Below the pieces are notes generated by a model that had not been told where the DNA came from, did no database searches, and saw only the letters and a list, made by a program, of their open reading frames with translations. The position numbers were made by a program, and so were the translations under genes. Below, in pieces: positions 56,789-64,000 of a stretch of DNA of 64,000 bases. Source of the stretch: Calothrix sp. NIES-4101 (GTDB lineage Bacteria > Cyanobacteriota > Cyanobacteriia > Cyanobacteriales > Nostocaceae); contig AP018280.1 in assembly GCA_004296455.1 (NCBI GenBank), positions 5,754,794 to 5,818,793 of the forward strand, read 5' to 3'. Positions within the stretch are counted from its first letter, which is position 1; every line of letters begins with the position of its first letter.

Positions 56789-56870
56789 AAACGACCTCGA
56801 AGTAAGCTAAAGCACATTTTAATGCTTAATGTTCCACCTAACTCAATCTGGGATATTGTTGCCAATATTA

Positions 56871-57377
56871 CTAACGACCACCACCCAAGCGATCGGGATT
56901 GCTTGGGGTACTCATACCTGGTTGAGAAGTTGATTCGTCAATTTCTTCTAAAGTTAAATCCAGCTTTGCCCTCACAGGAGTTCCATCTGGTAAAAACATT
57001 GTTAATGTATAAGCAAGGTCAGTAACAAAACAGCGAATATATTGATAATTACCCCATGTAAACACGTAAGTAGGGGGACGTTTATCTTTTTCAGAGCCTT
57101 GTTCAAGAAAATTAACTGCTTTCTCAAACTGTTTGATATAAGGAAGAACACTTTTATTACTTCCTTCTTCGTAAGTATCTAAAATTATGTCCCCGATACT
57201 CAGAGTACAGGGTTGTGGATGAGCAAAATTAACTTTTGGTAATCCTCTACCTGTTCTTGCTCCTTCATTCTTATTTAAGCTAATTCTCTGAGAAAATTTT
57301 AACTGAGTCGGGTTAAACATAAATTCAATAGTTCCACCACCATCGGAAGAAACTAGTTTAGCTTTTGTGAGTGACAT
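56871..57377 (-). CDS. cis7: CIS tube-initiator protein (Cis7-like)
   Basis: A 168-aa protein with the CIS_tube pattern: MSLTKAKL, then GTIEFMFNPTQLKFSQRISLNK (core EFMFNPTQLKFS), FTWGNYQYIRCFVTDLAYTLTMFLPDGTPVRAKLDLTLEE. In extracellular CISs the Afp7/Cis7 protein joins spike to tube and often ends in a LysM domain. No LysM domain is present here. It starts 42 bp after the long repeat gene and precedes the spike gene. Confidence 0.85.
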   Translation of the reverse strand: MSLTKAKLVSSDGGGTIEFMFNPTQLKFSQRISLNKNEGARTGRGLPKVNFAHPQPCTLSIGDIILDTYEEGSNKSVLPYIKQFEKAVNFLEQGSEKDKRPPTYVFTWGNYQYIRCFVTDLAYTLTMFLPDGTPVRAKLDLTLEEIDESTSQPGMSTPSNPDRLGGGR

Positions 57378-57419
57378 GGTATTTTCCTCTTAATTATTAC
57401 AAGACTATTACAATAAAAT

Positions 57420-60095
57420 TTACCAAGGTAAGCGTCCTAAATAACCCTGCCCATGACGCTCAAATTCAACCCTAATTCTTTGTTTTAACTGCTGATAAAT
57501 AGCTTGTGCCACAATTTCTAGTTCATTTTTACTGACATTATCAGATATACTATTTTCGTTTTCACTGTGAAAATCTTGTTTGCGTGATATTCTAATTGGT
57601 TCTAGATTATCGGACATTTTTGCTTGTATGCTTGTATTCGTTGGATTATTGTCTGATGTGCTATTGCTACGTCGTTTTGAAGGAGTAGTCTGTCCTCTAA
57701 CTAGACTATTAAAATCAGACCATTGGGACGAATTAGAAGAAGAGTTTTTATTAGAAATACTTGAAAATATTTGAGTAGCTTCTAATTTAGGCTGTAATGC
57801 AGAAATTTGATTATTTATATTTGAGGTTTTTCTATTGATATTTGTTGTCATAACATCGATATTTTGTTGAGATTCATTGATTGATTTTCTTGGTGTAATA
57901 GGGTCTAAAATAGTTATTTTTTGCAATACCTGTGGTAAGTCGTTAATTTCATATGGATGAATATTTGATTCTTTTGAATTTATATCTGTATTAATCGAAG
58001 ATGGTTGAACTTGGTTTTCTAGGGTTTGATTAAAATGCGAACGCACAAAAAGTTCTGTAGAATCTTGCTTTAACTGGATTTGTGGAGAATCAGTTATATC
58101 TGGATTAATCGAAGATGTTTGAACTTGGTTTTCTATGGTTTGATTGAAATGCGATCGCACAAAAAGTTCTGTAGAATCCTGCTTTAACTGTATTTCTGGA
58201 AAAATCGTTACATCAGGATTAATCGAAGATGTTTGAACTTGGTTTTCTGGAGTTTGATTAAAATGCGATCGCTCAAAATTTGCTGTCGAATCTTGCTTTA
58301 ACTGTATTTGTGGAGAATCAGTTATATCTGTATTAATCAAAGATGTTTGAACTGGACTTTCTGCGGTTTGATTGAAATGCGATCGCTCAACATTTTCTGT
58401 CAAATCCTGCTTTAACTGTATTTGTGGAGAATCATTTATATCTGGATTAATCGAAGATGCTTGAACTTGATTTTCCGTAGTTTGGTTGAAATGCGCTCGC
58501 ACAACATTTTCTGTCAAATCCTGCTTTAACTGTATTTGTGGAGAATCATTTATATCTGGATTAATCGAAGATGCTTGAACTTGATTTTCCGTAGTTTGGT
58601 TGAAATGCGCTCGCACAACATTTTCTGTCGAATCTTGCTTTAACTGTATGTGCGGAGAATCAGTTATCTCTGTATTAATTAAAGATGGTTGAATTCGATT
58701 TTCTATAGTTTGGTTAAACTGTGAGCGCACAACATTTTCTGTCACATCCTGATTTAACTGTATTTGTGGAGAATCAGTTATTTCCGTATTAATTGAAGAT
58801 GCTTGAACTTGATTTTCTGCGGTTTGATTGAAATGCGATCGCTTAACATCTTCTGTAGAATCTTGCTTGAACTGTATTTCTGGATAATCAATTATATCTG
58901 GATTAATCGAAGGTGGTTGAATTTGATTTTCTGGAGTTTGGCTAAAATGCGATCGCACAACATTTTCTGTCGAATCTTGCTTTAACTGTATGTGCGGAGA
59001 ATCAGTTATCTCTGTATTAATTAAAGATGGTTGAATTAGATTTTCTGCGATTTTATTTAACTTTTTTTGAACATAATCAGTTATATCTGAATTAATCGAA
59101 GATGCTTGAATTTGATTTTCTGGAGTTTGATTAAAACCCGAATGCACAACATTTTCTGTTGAATCTTGCTTTAACTGGATTTGTGGAGAATCATTTATAT
59201 CTGGATTAATCGAAGATGTTTGAACTTGGTTTTCTATGGTTTGGTTAAAATGCGATCGCACAAAATCTTCTGTAGAATCTTGCTTTAACTGTATTTGTGG
59301 AGAATCAGTTATCTCCGTATTAATCGAAGATGTTTGAACTTGATTTTCTGTAGTTTGGTTAAATTGCGATCGCACAACAGGTTCTGTAGAATCTTGCTTT
59401 AACTGTATTTGTGGAGAATCATTTATATCTGGATTAATCGAAGATGCTTGAACTTGATTTTCCGTAGTTTGGTTGAAATGCGCTCGCACAACATTTTCTG
59501 TCGAATCTTGCTTTAACTGTATGTGCGGAGAATCAGTTATATTTGGATTAATTAAAGATGGTTGAACTGGATTTTCTGCGGTTTGATTGAAATGCGATCG
59601 CACAACATCTTCTGTCGAATATTGCTTTAACTTTATTTGTGGAGAATCAGTTATATCTTGATTAATTAAAGATGGTTGAATTTGATTTTCTGCACTTTGG
59701 GTAACATTTTCTGAACTCGATATTTTTTCAGATGAGTAACTTATTTCTGATTTTGCTTGTATGCTTTGTCCTTGAAATTGTGGAGCAAGAGCTAAAGAAG
59801 AATTAATTTGGCTATCAGTATCTACCTGTGATTGATTTATATACTCGGAGAAAAAAGGAGAATCTTCAAAAAGACTACTAGAAAAATCGTATTCAATATA
59901 TTTTGGAGAGAGTAAATTAGTATCTAAAACTGATATAGATTGAACTCCCAAAGGAACTAAAAATTGCGGGTTAATACCCTTTTCACCTAATGTTTGAGAA
60001 GGTAATAAAGTATTTTTAATACCCAGAGGTTCTGCTGAAAAGCTTTCCTCAAAGTTAGAATTATTTGTAACAGGCAAATTATTCGATTCAGCCAT
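57420..60095 (-). CDS. 891-aa CIS-operon protein with 38-aa tandem repeats
   Basis: Not a family I can name. The N-terminal 115 residues are Ser/Leu/Pro-rich and include GINPQFLVPLGVQSI. Then about 16 units of 38 residues follow, with consensus ENQVQ-SSINPDI-DSPQIQL (a core of the unit) and KQDSTENVVRSHFNQT. They are hydrophilic, Cys-free and rich in Gln, Asn, Ser and Thr, so probably disordered or fibrous. A Ser/Asn-rich stretch leads to a basic helical end, EIVAQAIYQQLKQRIRVEFE, and RHGQGYLGRLPW. It begins three bases after the stop of a tube-like gene, so it is translated with CIS genes. Tether, tape or fibre role is inference. Confidence 0.8.
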   Translation of the reverse strand: MAESNNLPVTNNSNFEESFSAEPLGIKNTLLPSQTLGEKGINPQFLVPLGVQSISVLDTNLLSPKYIEYDFSSSLFEDSPFFSEYINQSQVDTDSQINSSLALAPQFQGQSIQAKSEISYSSEKISSSENVTQSAENQIQPSLINQDITDSPQIKLKQYSTEDVVRSHFNQTAENPVQPSLINPNITDSPHIQLKQDSTENVVRAHFNQTTENQVQASSINPDINDSPQIQLKQDSTEPVVRSQFNQTTENQVQTSSINTEITDSPQIQLKQDSTEDFVRSHFNQTIENQVQTSSINPDINDSPQIQLKQDSTENVVHSGFNQTPENQIQASSINSDITDYVQKKLNKIAENLIQPSLINTEITDSPHIQLKQDSTENVVRSHFSQTPENQIQPPSINPDIIDYPEIQFKQDSTEDVKRSHFNQTAENQVQASSINTEITDSPQIQLNQDVTENVVRSQFNQTIENRIQPSLINTEITDSPHIQLKQDSTENVVRAHFNQTTENQVQASSINPDINDSPQIQLKQDLTENVVRAHFNQTTENQVQASSINPDINDSPQIQLKQDLTENVERSHFNQTAESPVQTSLINTDITDSPQIQLKQDSTANFERSHFNQTPENQVQTSSINPDVTIFPEIQLKQDSTELFVRSHFNQTIENQVQTSSINPDITDSPQIQLKQDSTELFVRSHFNQTLENQVQPSSINTDINSKESNIHPYEINDLPQVLQKITILDPITPRKSINESQQNIDVMTTNINRKTSNINNQISALQPKLEATQIFSSISNKNSSSNSSQWSDFNSLVRGQTTPSKRRSNSTSDNNPTNTSIQAKMSDNLEPIRISRKQDFHSENENSISDNVSKNELEIVAQAIYQQLKQRIRVEFERHGQGYLGRLPW
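57965..59695 (-). repeat. 114-bp coding repeat array in the CIS gene
   Basis: About 16 units of 114 bp (one short), in frame. Units near 58447-58675 are almost identical, which marks a recent tandem duplication. Most units contain GCGATCGC or a close variant at the codons for VRSHF or VRAHF, so HIP1 sites are part of the repeat. Confidence 0.88.
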
Positions 60096-60098
60096 TAT

Positions 60099-60623
60099 TT
60101 AGTTACTACCGAAATATCCAGTTGTACCACGATTTATAGGAGTTGCAGAAGCAGCACCTGATTTGTTCACAACTTTAATACCTTCATAAATCAAATTTAA
60201 TTCTTCAATTGCAATATTAGAAGAATCCGCAGTTAATGAAGGTGCTTTCCAACCCACAGGAGCAGCACCAATAAGTGTCCAACATTGCATAGTTTCACCT
60301 GCTTGGTTGAACACTAAAATATTCACATTACGACGCTCAATAGACTTACTACCATCAGTTTTCATTAACTGAGATGCCCATTGCCAAAATACTAAATCGT
60401 CGCTCATTCCACGTTTTAAAGTCACTTCTGAAAATTCGGGTTGTCCCAAAAATATACGTTGCTGGTCATTTACACCTCCTTCATGATAAGTCTCATACTT
60501 TACCTTGACACCTAACCCTTGACACTCAGTAAAGGATGCAGAAATATTGCTTTCTATGCCTACATAAAAGCGGTTAGCTGAAATTAAATTTAAACCATAG
60601 TCTTCATCTATACTCTTTGCCAT
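60099..60623 (-). CDS. gp19-like tube protein, fourth copy (Cis1/Afp5-like)
   Basis: A 174-aa protein of the T4 gp19-like tube family: NRFYVGIESNISASFTECQGL near the start (core SASFTECQGL), LKRGMSDDLVFWQWA in the middle, and a last strand pair (IAIEELNLIYEGIKVV) with a Ser/Gly tail. It differs most from the three tube genes upstream and precedes the repeat gene and Cis7, the place of Afp5 in other clusters. It may be the last tube layer near the spike. Confidence 0.85.
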   Translation of the reverse strand: MAKSIDEDYGLNLISANRFYVGIESNISASFTECQGLGVKVKYETYHEGGVNDQQRIFLGQPEFSEVTLKRGMSDDLVFWQWASQLMKTDGSKSIERRNVNILVFNQAGETMQCWTLIGAAPVGWKAPSLTADSSNIAIEELNLIYEGIKVVNKSGAASATPINRGTTGYFGSN

Positions 60624-60680
60624 AAATTTTTATACTTATATATTTATTCTTTTGTAATTATTATTTTCTAATTATTAAAA

Positions 60681-60833
60681 TCAATTCCCATAACCTTGAC
60701 AACGTTCTTTCAATACCCTTATCTCCTCCCGTAAAAGTTCCAAAACCCGATCACTCAACTTTTGCATCATAATTGGGTCTTGGACAATTTTTTTCGCTAT
60801 TTTATCAATATTTATCGGCTTCTCTTCACTCAT
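60681..60833 (-). CDS. Small CIS-operon protein, 50 aa
   Basis: Start set at MSEEKPINIDKIAKKI, behind an AAGGA ribosome site; the 18 codons upstream in frame overlap the DUF6760-like ORF. It is helical and highly charged with a C-terminal coiled-coil look (LSDRVLELLREEIRVLKERC). Small proteins of unknown role are common in CIS operons near Afp6. It is intact and fits between the flanking genes, so it is probably real. Confidence 0.6.
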   Translation of the reverse strand: MSEEKPINIDKIAKKIVQDPIMMQKLSDRVLELLREEIRVLKERCQGYGN

Positions 60834-60852
60834 AATTTTTATCCTTTTTTCC

Positions 60853-61010
60853 TTACTCCAACTGTTCTCGAATTTTGCCAATTTCACCGACCCAGCGACG
60901 GCGATCGCGATGTTCCATGTTTATAATTTCTTCTAGAGACCAATGGAACTCATAAGCAATACAAGCTATCTCTTCATGTAGCTGGTCTGAAGGATAGCTT
61001 ATAATTCCCC
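60853..61010 (-). CDS. DUF6760-like ORF, no start codon (frameshift product)
   Basis: This frame reads GGIISYPSDQLHEEIACIAY, then EFHWSLEEIINMEHRDRRRWVGEI and a short end, a pattern I recognise as DUF6760, found next to phage-tail-assembly genes in CIS clusters. It is in the -1 frame of the gene upstream. The next stop upstream in this frame is at about codon 70 before the motif; between it and HW there is no ATG, GTG or TTG. The frame can be entered only by a -1 shift at the G5 run at 61007-61011, two codons before the upstream stop. Length is about 50 residues. Confidence 0.7.
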
Positions 61011-61367
61011 CGATAGTATCAACTCCTGACGGAATTTGTGGTTACAACTTGGACAAATCACCGGGATTTGCACATTACCTTGTTGATTGATGCGATCGTA
61101 AAATTCCCGCAGATAACTCAAGTCAAAACTAAACAAATTCTCTAGTAGTTCAGGTGTAATTTGAGATAAATTACCCAATTTAATAATCACCTGGGAAAAC
61201 ATAACTAAAGTTCCGTAAGCTGGACTTTCATGAGTTCGTCTGTCTTTTTGTACAACTATTTCATCTTTTGCAGTCGCTAACCGCATCACTCCATGACGAT
61301 GAACAACTCTTTCCTCGTCTACTAACCCACGGGGAAGCGTAAACTCAAACTCTGTAGTTAACATCAA
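60999..61367 (-). CDS. Phage-tail-assembly chaperone-like protein 2
   Basis: A 122-aa protein with the pattern TEFEFTLPRGLVDEERVVHRHGVMRLATA (core EFEFTLPRGLVDE), VMFSQVIIKLGNL and LFSFDLSYLREFYDRIN. A Cys pair (CPSCNHKF) precedes the end. This resembles gpE/gpG-like chaperones that fold the tape measure during tail building. Such genes in phages often make a longer product by -1 frameshift; the DUF6760-like ORF follows in that frame here. Confidence 0.75.
   Translation of the reverse strand: MMLTTEFEFTLPRGLVDEERVVHRHGVMRLATAKDEIVVQKDRRTHESPAYGTLVMFSQVIIKLGNLSQITPELLENLFSFDLSYLREFYDRINQQGNVQIPVICPSCNHKFRQELILSGEL
61005..61013 (-). promoter_or_regulatory. Candidate -1 slippery site (G5 run)
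   Basis: On the minus strand the upstream gene ends TCG GGG GAA TTA TAA. A slip of one base at GGG re-pairs perfectly and reads on as SGGIISYPSD, in frame with the DUF6760-like ORF. It lies two codons before the stop. It is not a canonical XXXYYYZ heptamer. Confidence 0.5.
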
Positions 61368-61383
61368 CTATTTTATACTTAAA

Positions 61384-61707
61384 CTAAGATTGTATGGATA
61401 CTGCAAGCTCGGCAACATCTGATTCTAGTTCATTTATTTGTCGATAGAACTTTTGTAAATAGCTAAGGTCACAAGCAAATAAACCCTCAATTACGACTGG
61501 TGTTACTTCGTCTAAAGCTCCTAGAGTAGTAATAACTCGCGATAAAATGATTACCGTCGCATAAGCTGGATTTGACTTCACTCGTGGGTCACGCAAGGGT
61601 ACAATCTCATCAATAGCGCGTGAAAGACGCATCACACCCTTACGATGAGCATTACCATCTTCATCAAGATAGCCTTTGGGTAAGGTAAATTCAAATTCTG
61701 TTTGCAT
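61384..61707 (-). CDS. Phage-tail-assembly chaperone-like protein 1
   Basis: A 107-aa paralogue of the next gene: TEFEFTLPKGYLDEDGNAHR (core FEFTLPKGYLDE), VIILSRVITTLGAL, FACDLSYLQKFYRQIN. It lacks the C-terminal Cys pair and ends 40 bases after that alignment. It lies 16 bp upstream of its paralogue, so the pair is probably co-translated. The role is inferred from position and pattern. Confidence 0.75.
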   Translation of the reverse strand: MQTEFEFTLPKGYLDEDGNAHRKGVMRLSRAIDEIVPLRDPRVKSNPAYATVIILSRVITTLGALDEVTPVVIEGLFACDLSYLQKFYRQINELESDVAELAVSIQS

Positions 61708-61968
61708 CGCCTCTACCTTTAAGAATTAAAAGTTAGGAGTTATATATAAATTGTGAATTCTGAATTTTGAGCTTGAAATTATGTCTTTGACATTATTTTT
61801 CACATCACAACTCATAACTTACAAGTTATAACTCACATATCCACCACATCTAAAATCAATAACATTTTAAGTTATAACTCACAACTTCTCATTTTCAAGT
61901 CATATCCTCAGAAGTTATGATTATTTCCTTCTTGACACGCTCCTTAGTTGGTCATTTGGCTGAAATCA
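61708..61968. repeat. Intergenic AAGTTATAACTCACA repeats
   Basis: Within 260 bp, AAGTTATAACTCACA occurs at about 61825 and 61876, and related words (GGAGTTATATATA, GAAGTTATGATT) flank them. ATTTTGA-type heptamers also occur. No coding frame is seen. It separates two tail-assembly genes from the third tube gene. Confidence 0.55.
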
Positions 61969-62457
61969 TTATTTAATGCGCTTAAATTCATCGATCGCTA
62001 ATTCCACTTCTTCAATTTCAAACTCAGCACTTCCAGCTTTGACATCAGAGATTTTATATTTTACAGGCCATGCACCAAAAAACCGAAATCTAGCTTGTTC
62101 ATCGCTAGCTTGATTATAAAGGACTAAATCACCATTTTTACGTTTTTGTGACCATTGACCTTGTTCGACTGCCGAAAACCAAGCCCAAAAAATCATTGAG
62201 GTTGTCATTCCTCGACGTAAAATCAAATTACCATTCTTAGAATTACCGGGCATTTTTGTCCGAACTAAGCGACCAACCGCAGAAGAATTTTTTCCCCATT
62301 TTTGGGGAGTAACTTGACAAAAATCAATTACATCTGATGTACGTTCAAATCCCTGACACTCCATAAAATAAGCATCAACACGATCATCACTGCCATCAAG
62401 TTGAATTTCTAAGTAAAATTTAGAAGAAGTTAGAACTTCAAATTTATCGTCACTCAC
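61969..62457 (-). CDS. gp19-like tube protein, third copy
   Basis: A 162-aa gp19-like protein: KFYLEIQLDGSDDRVDAYFM (core FYLEIQLDG), ECQGFERTSDVIDF, LILRRGMTTSMIFWAWFSAV and the closing FEIEEVELAIDEFKRIK. It is more diverged than the two copies upstream, so it may form a special ring. Confidence 0.85.
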   Translation of the reverse strand: MSDDKFEVLTSSKFYLEIQLDGSDDRVDAYFMECQGFERTSDVIDFCQVTPQKWGKNSSAVGRLVRTKMPGNSKNGNLILRRGMTTSMIFWAWFSAVEQGQWSQKRKNGDLVLYNQASDEQARFRFFGAWPVKYKISDVKAGSAEFEIEEVELAIDEFKRIK

Positions 62458-62498
62458 AAAATTTGGGATTTTAGATTTTTAATTTGAGATTTTTCAAG

Positions 62499-62657
62499 TT
62501 AGTCATTAGTCACTGATATCTAATTATTTCAGAACTTACGCCAGTCCAACGTATTTCTGTCATCGCGACGTAAGAAAGCAATCTCAAAGCCTTATTTACT
62601 TGTTACGATTGCCTAAGTCGTATATTTATTGACTACTGACAAGTGACCAATGACTAA
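62499..62657. repeat. 159-bp foldback between tube genes
   Basis: TTAGTCATTAGTCACTG (62499-62515) and AGTGACCAATGACTAA (62642-62657) are inverted matches, about 16 of 17. The interior is non-coding. The word GAGATTTTTCAAG occurs just before it (62487) and again at 63751. Confidence 0.45.
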
Positions 62658-62663
62658 TCAAAA

Positions 62664-63137
62664 TTATTTGGTTCTGCGGATAGAATGAAAAGCGTACTCA
62701 ACGGTTTCAATAAATAGTTCCGTACTACCTGCTTCCATTTTTGTAGTTTTATAAGTTTTGGGCATGACACCAGTCATATCCCAGCGCGCAGCTTCTTCAC
62801 CACCTTGATTGTAGAGAACGATAGAGCCAGTTTTTAAGGCTCCTTTATTGCTACTTCCACCACCTGTTGTCGGTTGAGAGTGGGATTCTTCATACCATTT
62901 AAAGAGTCTATTATCATTTACAGTACCCACATATTCAACAGTCACAGCACTATTTTGAACACCTGTAACTGTGGCTTGAATTTGTGCTTTTCCTCCTTTT
63001 GTCACACCAAAAGGGTTTTGGTCACCCGCAGTTTGTAATTCTATAGAAACACCACTAACTTTCTTGACAATTAAATCTTCTAAACCGTCAAACTGAACAT
63101 AAAATTTAGAACAAGCTAGTAGTTCACCTTTCGCCAT
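62664..63137 (-). CDS. gp19-like tube protein, second copy
   Basis: About 157 aa from MAKGELLACSKFYVQFDGLEDL (core ACSKFYVQFDG); 21 upstream residues in frame are not family-like. The gp19-like core includes GSIVLYNQGGEEAARWDMTG and MEAGSTELFIETVEYAFHSI (core ELFIETVEYAFHSI). Family tube proteins stack as hexameric rings inside the sheath. Confidence 0.87.
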   Translation of the reverse strand: MAKGELLACSKFYVQFDGLEDLIVKKVSGVSIELQTAGDQNPFGVTKGGKAQIQATVTGVQNSAVTVEYVGTVNDNRLFKWYEESHSQPTTGGGSSNKGALKTGSIVLYNQGGEEAARWDMTGVMPKTYKTTKMEAGSTELFIETVEYAFHSIRRTK

Positions 63138-63243
63138 TTTCAACTCCAGTAAAATTTTGTTTTTTTGTTTTTGCCATTTGCTATTGTTGATGATTATCAA
63201 TACATAACTAATGACTAATGATTAATAGGAAATAATCAAATAA

Positions 63244-63717
63244 TTATGTCGTTCTATCTACTTGTTCGCAAACAATTTCAAAGGTCTCAACCGCTAACTG
63301 GTTACTATCAGACGCAAATTCAGATATTTTGTAAGATTTAATCCAACCGTTGGTTATTTTCCAACGCATAATCTCTGCATCTTCACTATCGTAAGCAACC
63401 AAAGCACCAGCTTTACGATTTTTTGACCATTCACCTTTTCCACCTTCACTTTTTGGCATAGTCGCTAACATCCAGTTGTAAAAATCCATATCTCCTTCTG
63501 CAAGATAAACTTCAATTGTGAAGTTAGGATTTTGCTTAAACCCTCCAGAAGTAGTTTGCCAAAGTGTTTTTCCATCTTTGGTAGAAGCAAGAGGTTTTTC
63601 ATGTCCTGTAGTCTGTCCTGTAAAGCTAAAGTCAGTGATACTTTTGATTAGTTTTTGCGTCAATCCATCAAATTCTACATAAAATCGACTAGTTGGTATC
63701 GGCTTTAATTCTGGCAT
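63244..63717 (-). CDS. cis1: gp19-like tube protein, first copy (Cis1)
   Basis: A 157-aa protein of the gp19/Hcp-like tube family: SRFYVEFDGLTQKLIKSITD (core RFYVEFDGL), EVYLAEGDMDFYNWML, GALVAYDSEDAEIMRWKI and NQLAVETFEIVCEQVDR. It comes directly after the sheath gene, the usual place of the main tube protein. Confidence 0.88.
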   Translation of the reverse strand: MPELKPIPTSRFYVEFDGLTQKLIKSITDFSFTGQTTGHEKPLASTKDGKTLWQTTSGGFKQNPNFTIEVYLAEGDMDFYNWMLATMPKSEGGKGEWSKNRKAGALVAYDSEDAEIMRWKITNGWIKSYKISEFASDSNQLAVETFEIVCEQVDRTT

Positions 63718-63891
63718 GTTTTCAACTCCTTAAATAATCAACAATTAAGAGATTTTTCAAGCTAGAAATTAGGAGCTATAAGTCAAAAATAACTGTTATT
63801 TTCTTGAATAATAAGTAAGAATTAATTATTTTGAAATTCCTCAATTATCATTAATTCACTTATAACTATTCACTCCTAATTTCTCACTTTT

Positions 63892-64000
63892 TTACTGTCC
63901 AGGTGCCCACTGACTAATACGGAAGATGACAAATTCTGCTGGACGCACAGGACAAACACCAATTTCCACGTACAGACGACCCATCATCATAGTTTCATGA
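63892..64000 (-). CDS. cis2: CIS sheath protein, C-terminal end only (Cis2)
   Basis: The last 36 codons of a gene that begins beyond the window: ETMMMGRLYVEIGVCPVRPA, then EFVIFRISQWAPGQ and stop. This ending is typical of Afp/Cis tail sheath proteins, with a PAEFVIFRI strand used in the sheath handshake. Upstream of the tube genes, as in other clusters. Confidence 0.82.
   Translation of the reverse strand, partial: HETMMMGRLYVEIGVCPVRPAEFVIFRISQWAPGQ

Noticed and set aside
57965-59695. 114-bp repeats as a CRISPR array or satellite
   Set aside because: The units are contiguous and in frame within one long gene in a CIS operon.
1-64000. tRNA, rRNA, tmRNA or self-splicing intron genes
   Set aside because: I saw no cloverleaf, rRNA or intron core motifs on either strand; a covariance scan was not possible, so a missed small RNA remains possible.

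Overview
The window comes from a filamentous, probably heterocyst-forming cyanobacterium (Nostocales type). Evidence: many HIP1 octamers (GCGATCGC) in and between genes, short tandem 7-mer tracts of the kind known from Nostoc-like genomes, a devBCA-type exporter, a frtRABC-like fructose transport operon with an OprB porin, and a phage-tail-like contractile injection system (CIS) resembling the thylakoid-anchored CIS described in Anabaena. I see no rRNA, tRNA or CRISPR array.

Layout. 1-7.1 kb: 3' part of a HEAT-repeat/NACHT NTPase with nearly identical 93-bp repeats, an AIM24-like gene, sfsA, a DinB-family gene, and a frameshifted IS5-like element beside a small foldback element. 7.4-16.4 kb: a small cyanobacterial protein, leuC and leuD (leucine synthesis), two linked histidine kinases, a glycerophosphodiester phosphodiesterase and an M15 peptidase. 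16.7-26.3 kb: a PBP4-type carboxypeptidase, a MoxR ATPase with a HExxH/VWA protein, two leucine-rich-repeat-variant (LRV) proteins, and an ATPase with a degenerate P-loop. 26.4-36.2 kb: a P-type cation ATPase, then LacI-type frtR, two palindromic operators, frtABC and an SLH/OprB porin, a complete sugar uptake route from outer membrane to cytoplasm. 36.3-43.2 kb: GFA and DUF2834 genes divergent from an XRE/MmyB-type regulator, a foldback element, an IS5-type IS, a TVP38 membrane protein, an internally deleted IS66 with intact ends, a candidate structured RNA, and a TetR regulator with an extra C-terminal domain. 43.3-54.2 kb: devBCA, an intact IS66 with 8-bp target duplication, pentapeptide and TPR proteins, and a pseudokinase fused to a PstS-like domain, bracketed by inverted repeats.

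54.3-64 kb is a minus-strand CIS cluster, read from right to left: sheath (cut by the window end), three gp19-like tube proteins, two tail-assembly-chaperone-like proteins, a DUF6760-like ORF without a start codon, a 50-aa protein, a fourth tube-like protein, an 891-aa protein with about 16 copies of a 38-aa repeat, a CIS tube-initiator (Cis7-like), a VgrG-like spike and a PAAR-like tip. ATPase, tape-measure and wedge genes are not in the window.

The most promising observations are: (1) a likely -1 frameshift at a G5 run joining the tail-assembly chaperone to the DUF6760-like ORF; (2) the 38-aa-repeat protein inside the CIS operon; (3) the homogenised HEAT repeats on a membrane-linked NACHT NTPase; (4) the MoxR/VWA/LRV cluster; (5) a candidate multi-branched RNA at about 41.96-42.14 kb; and (6) the inverted repeats around the pseudokinase-PstS gene.
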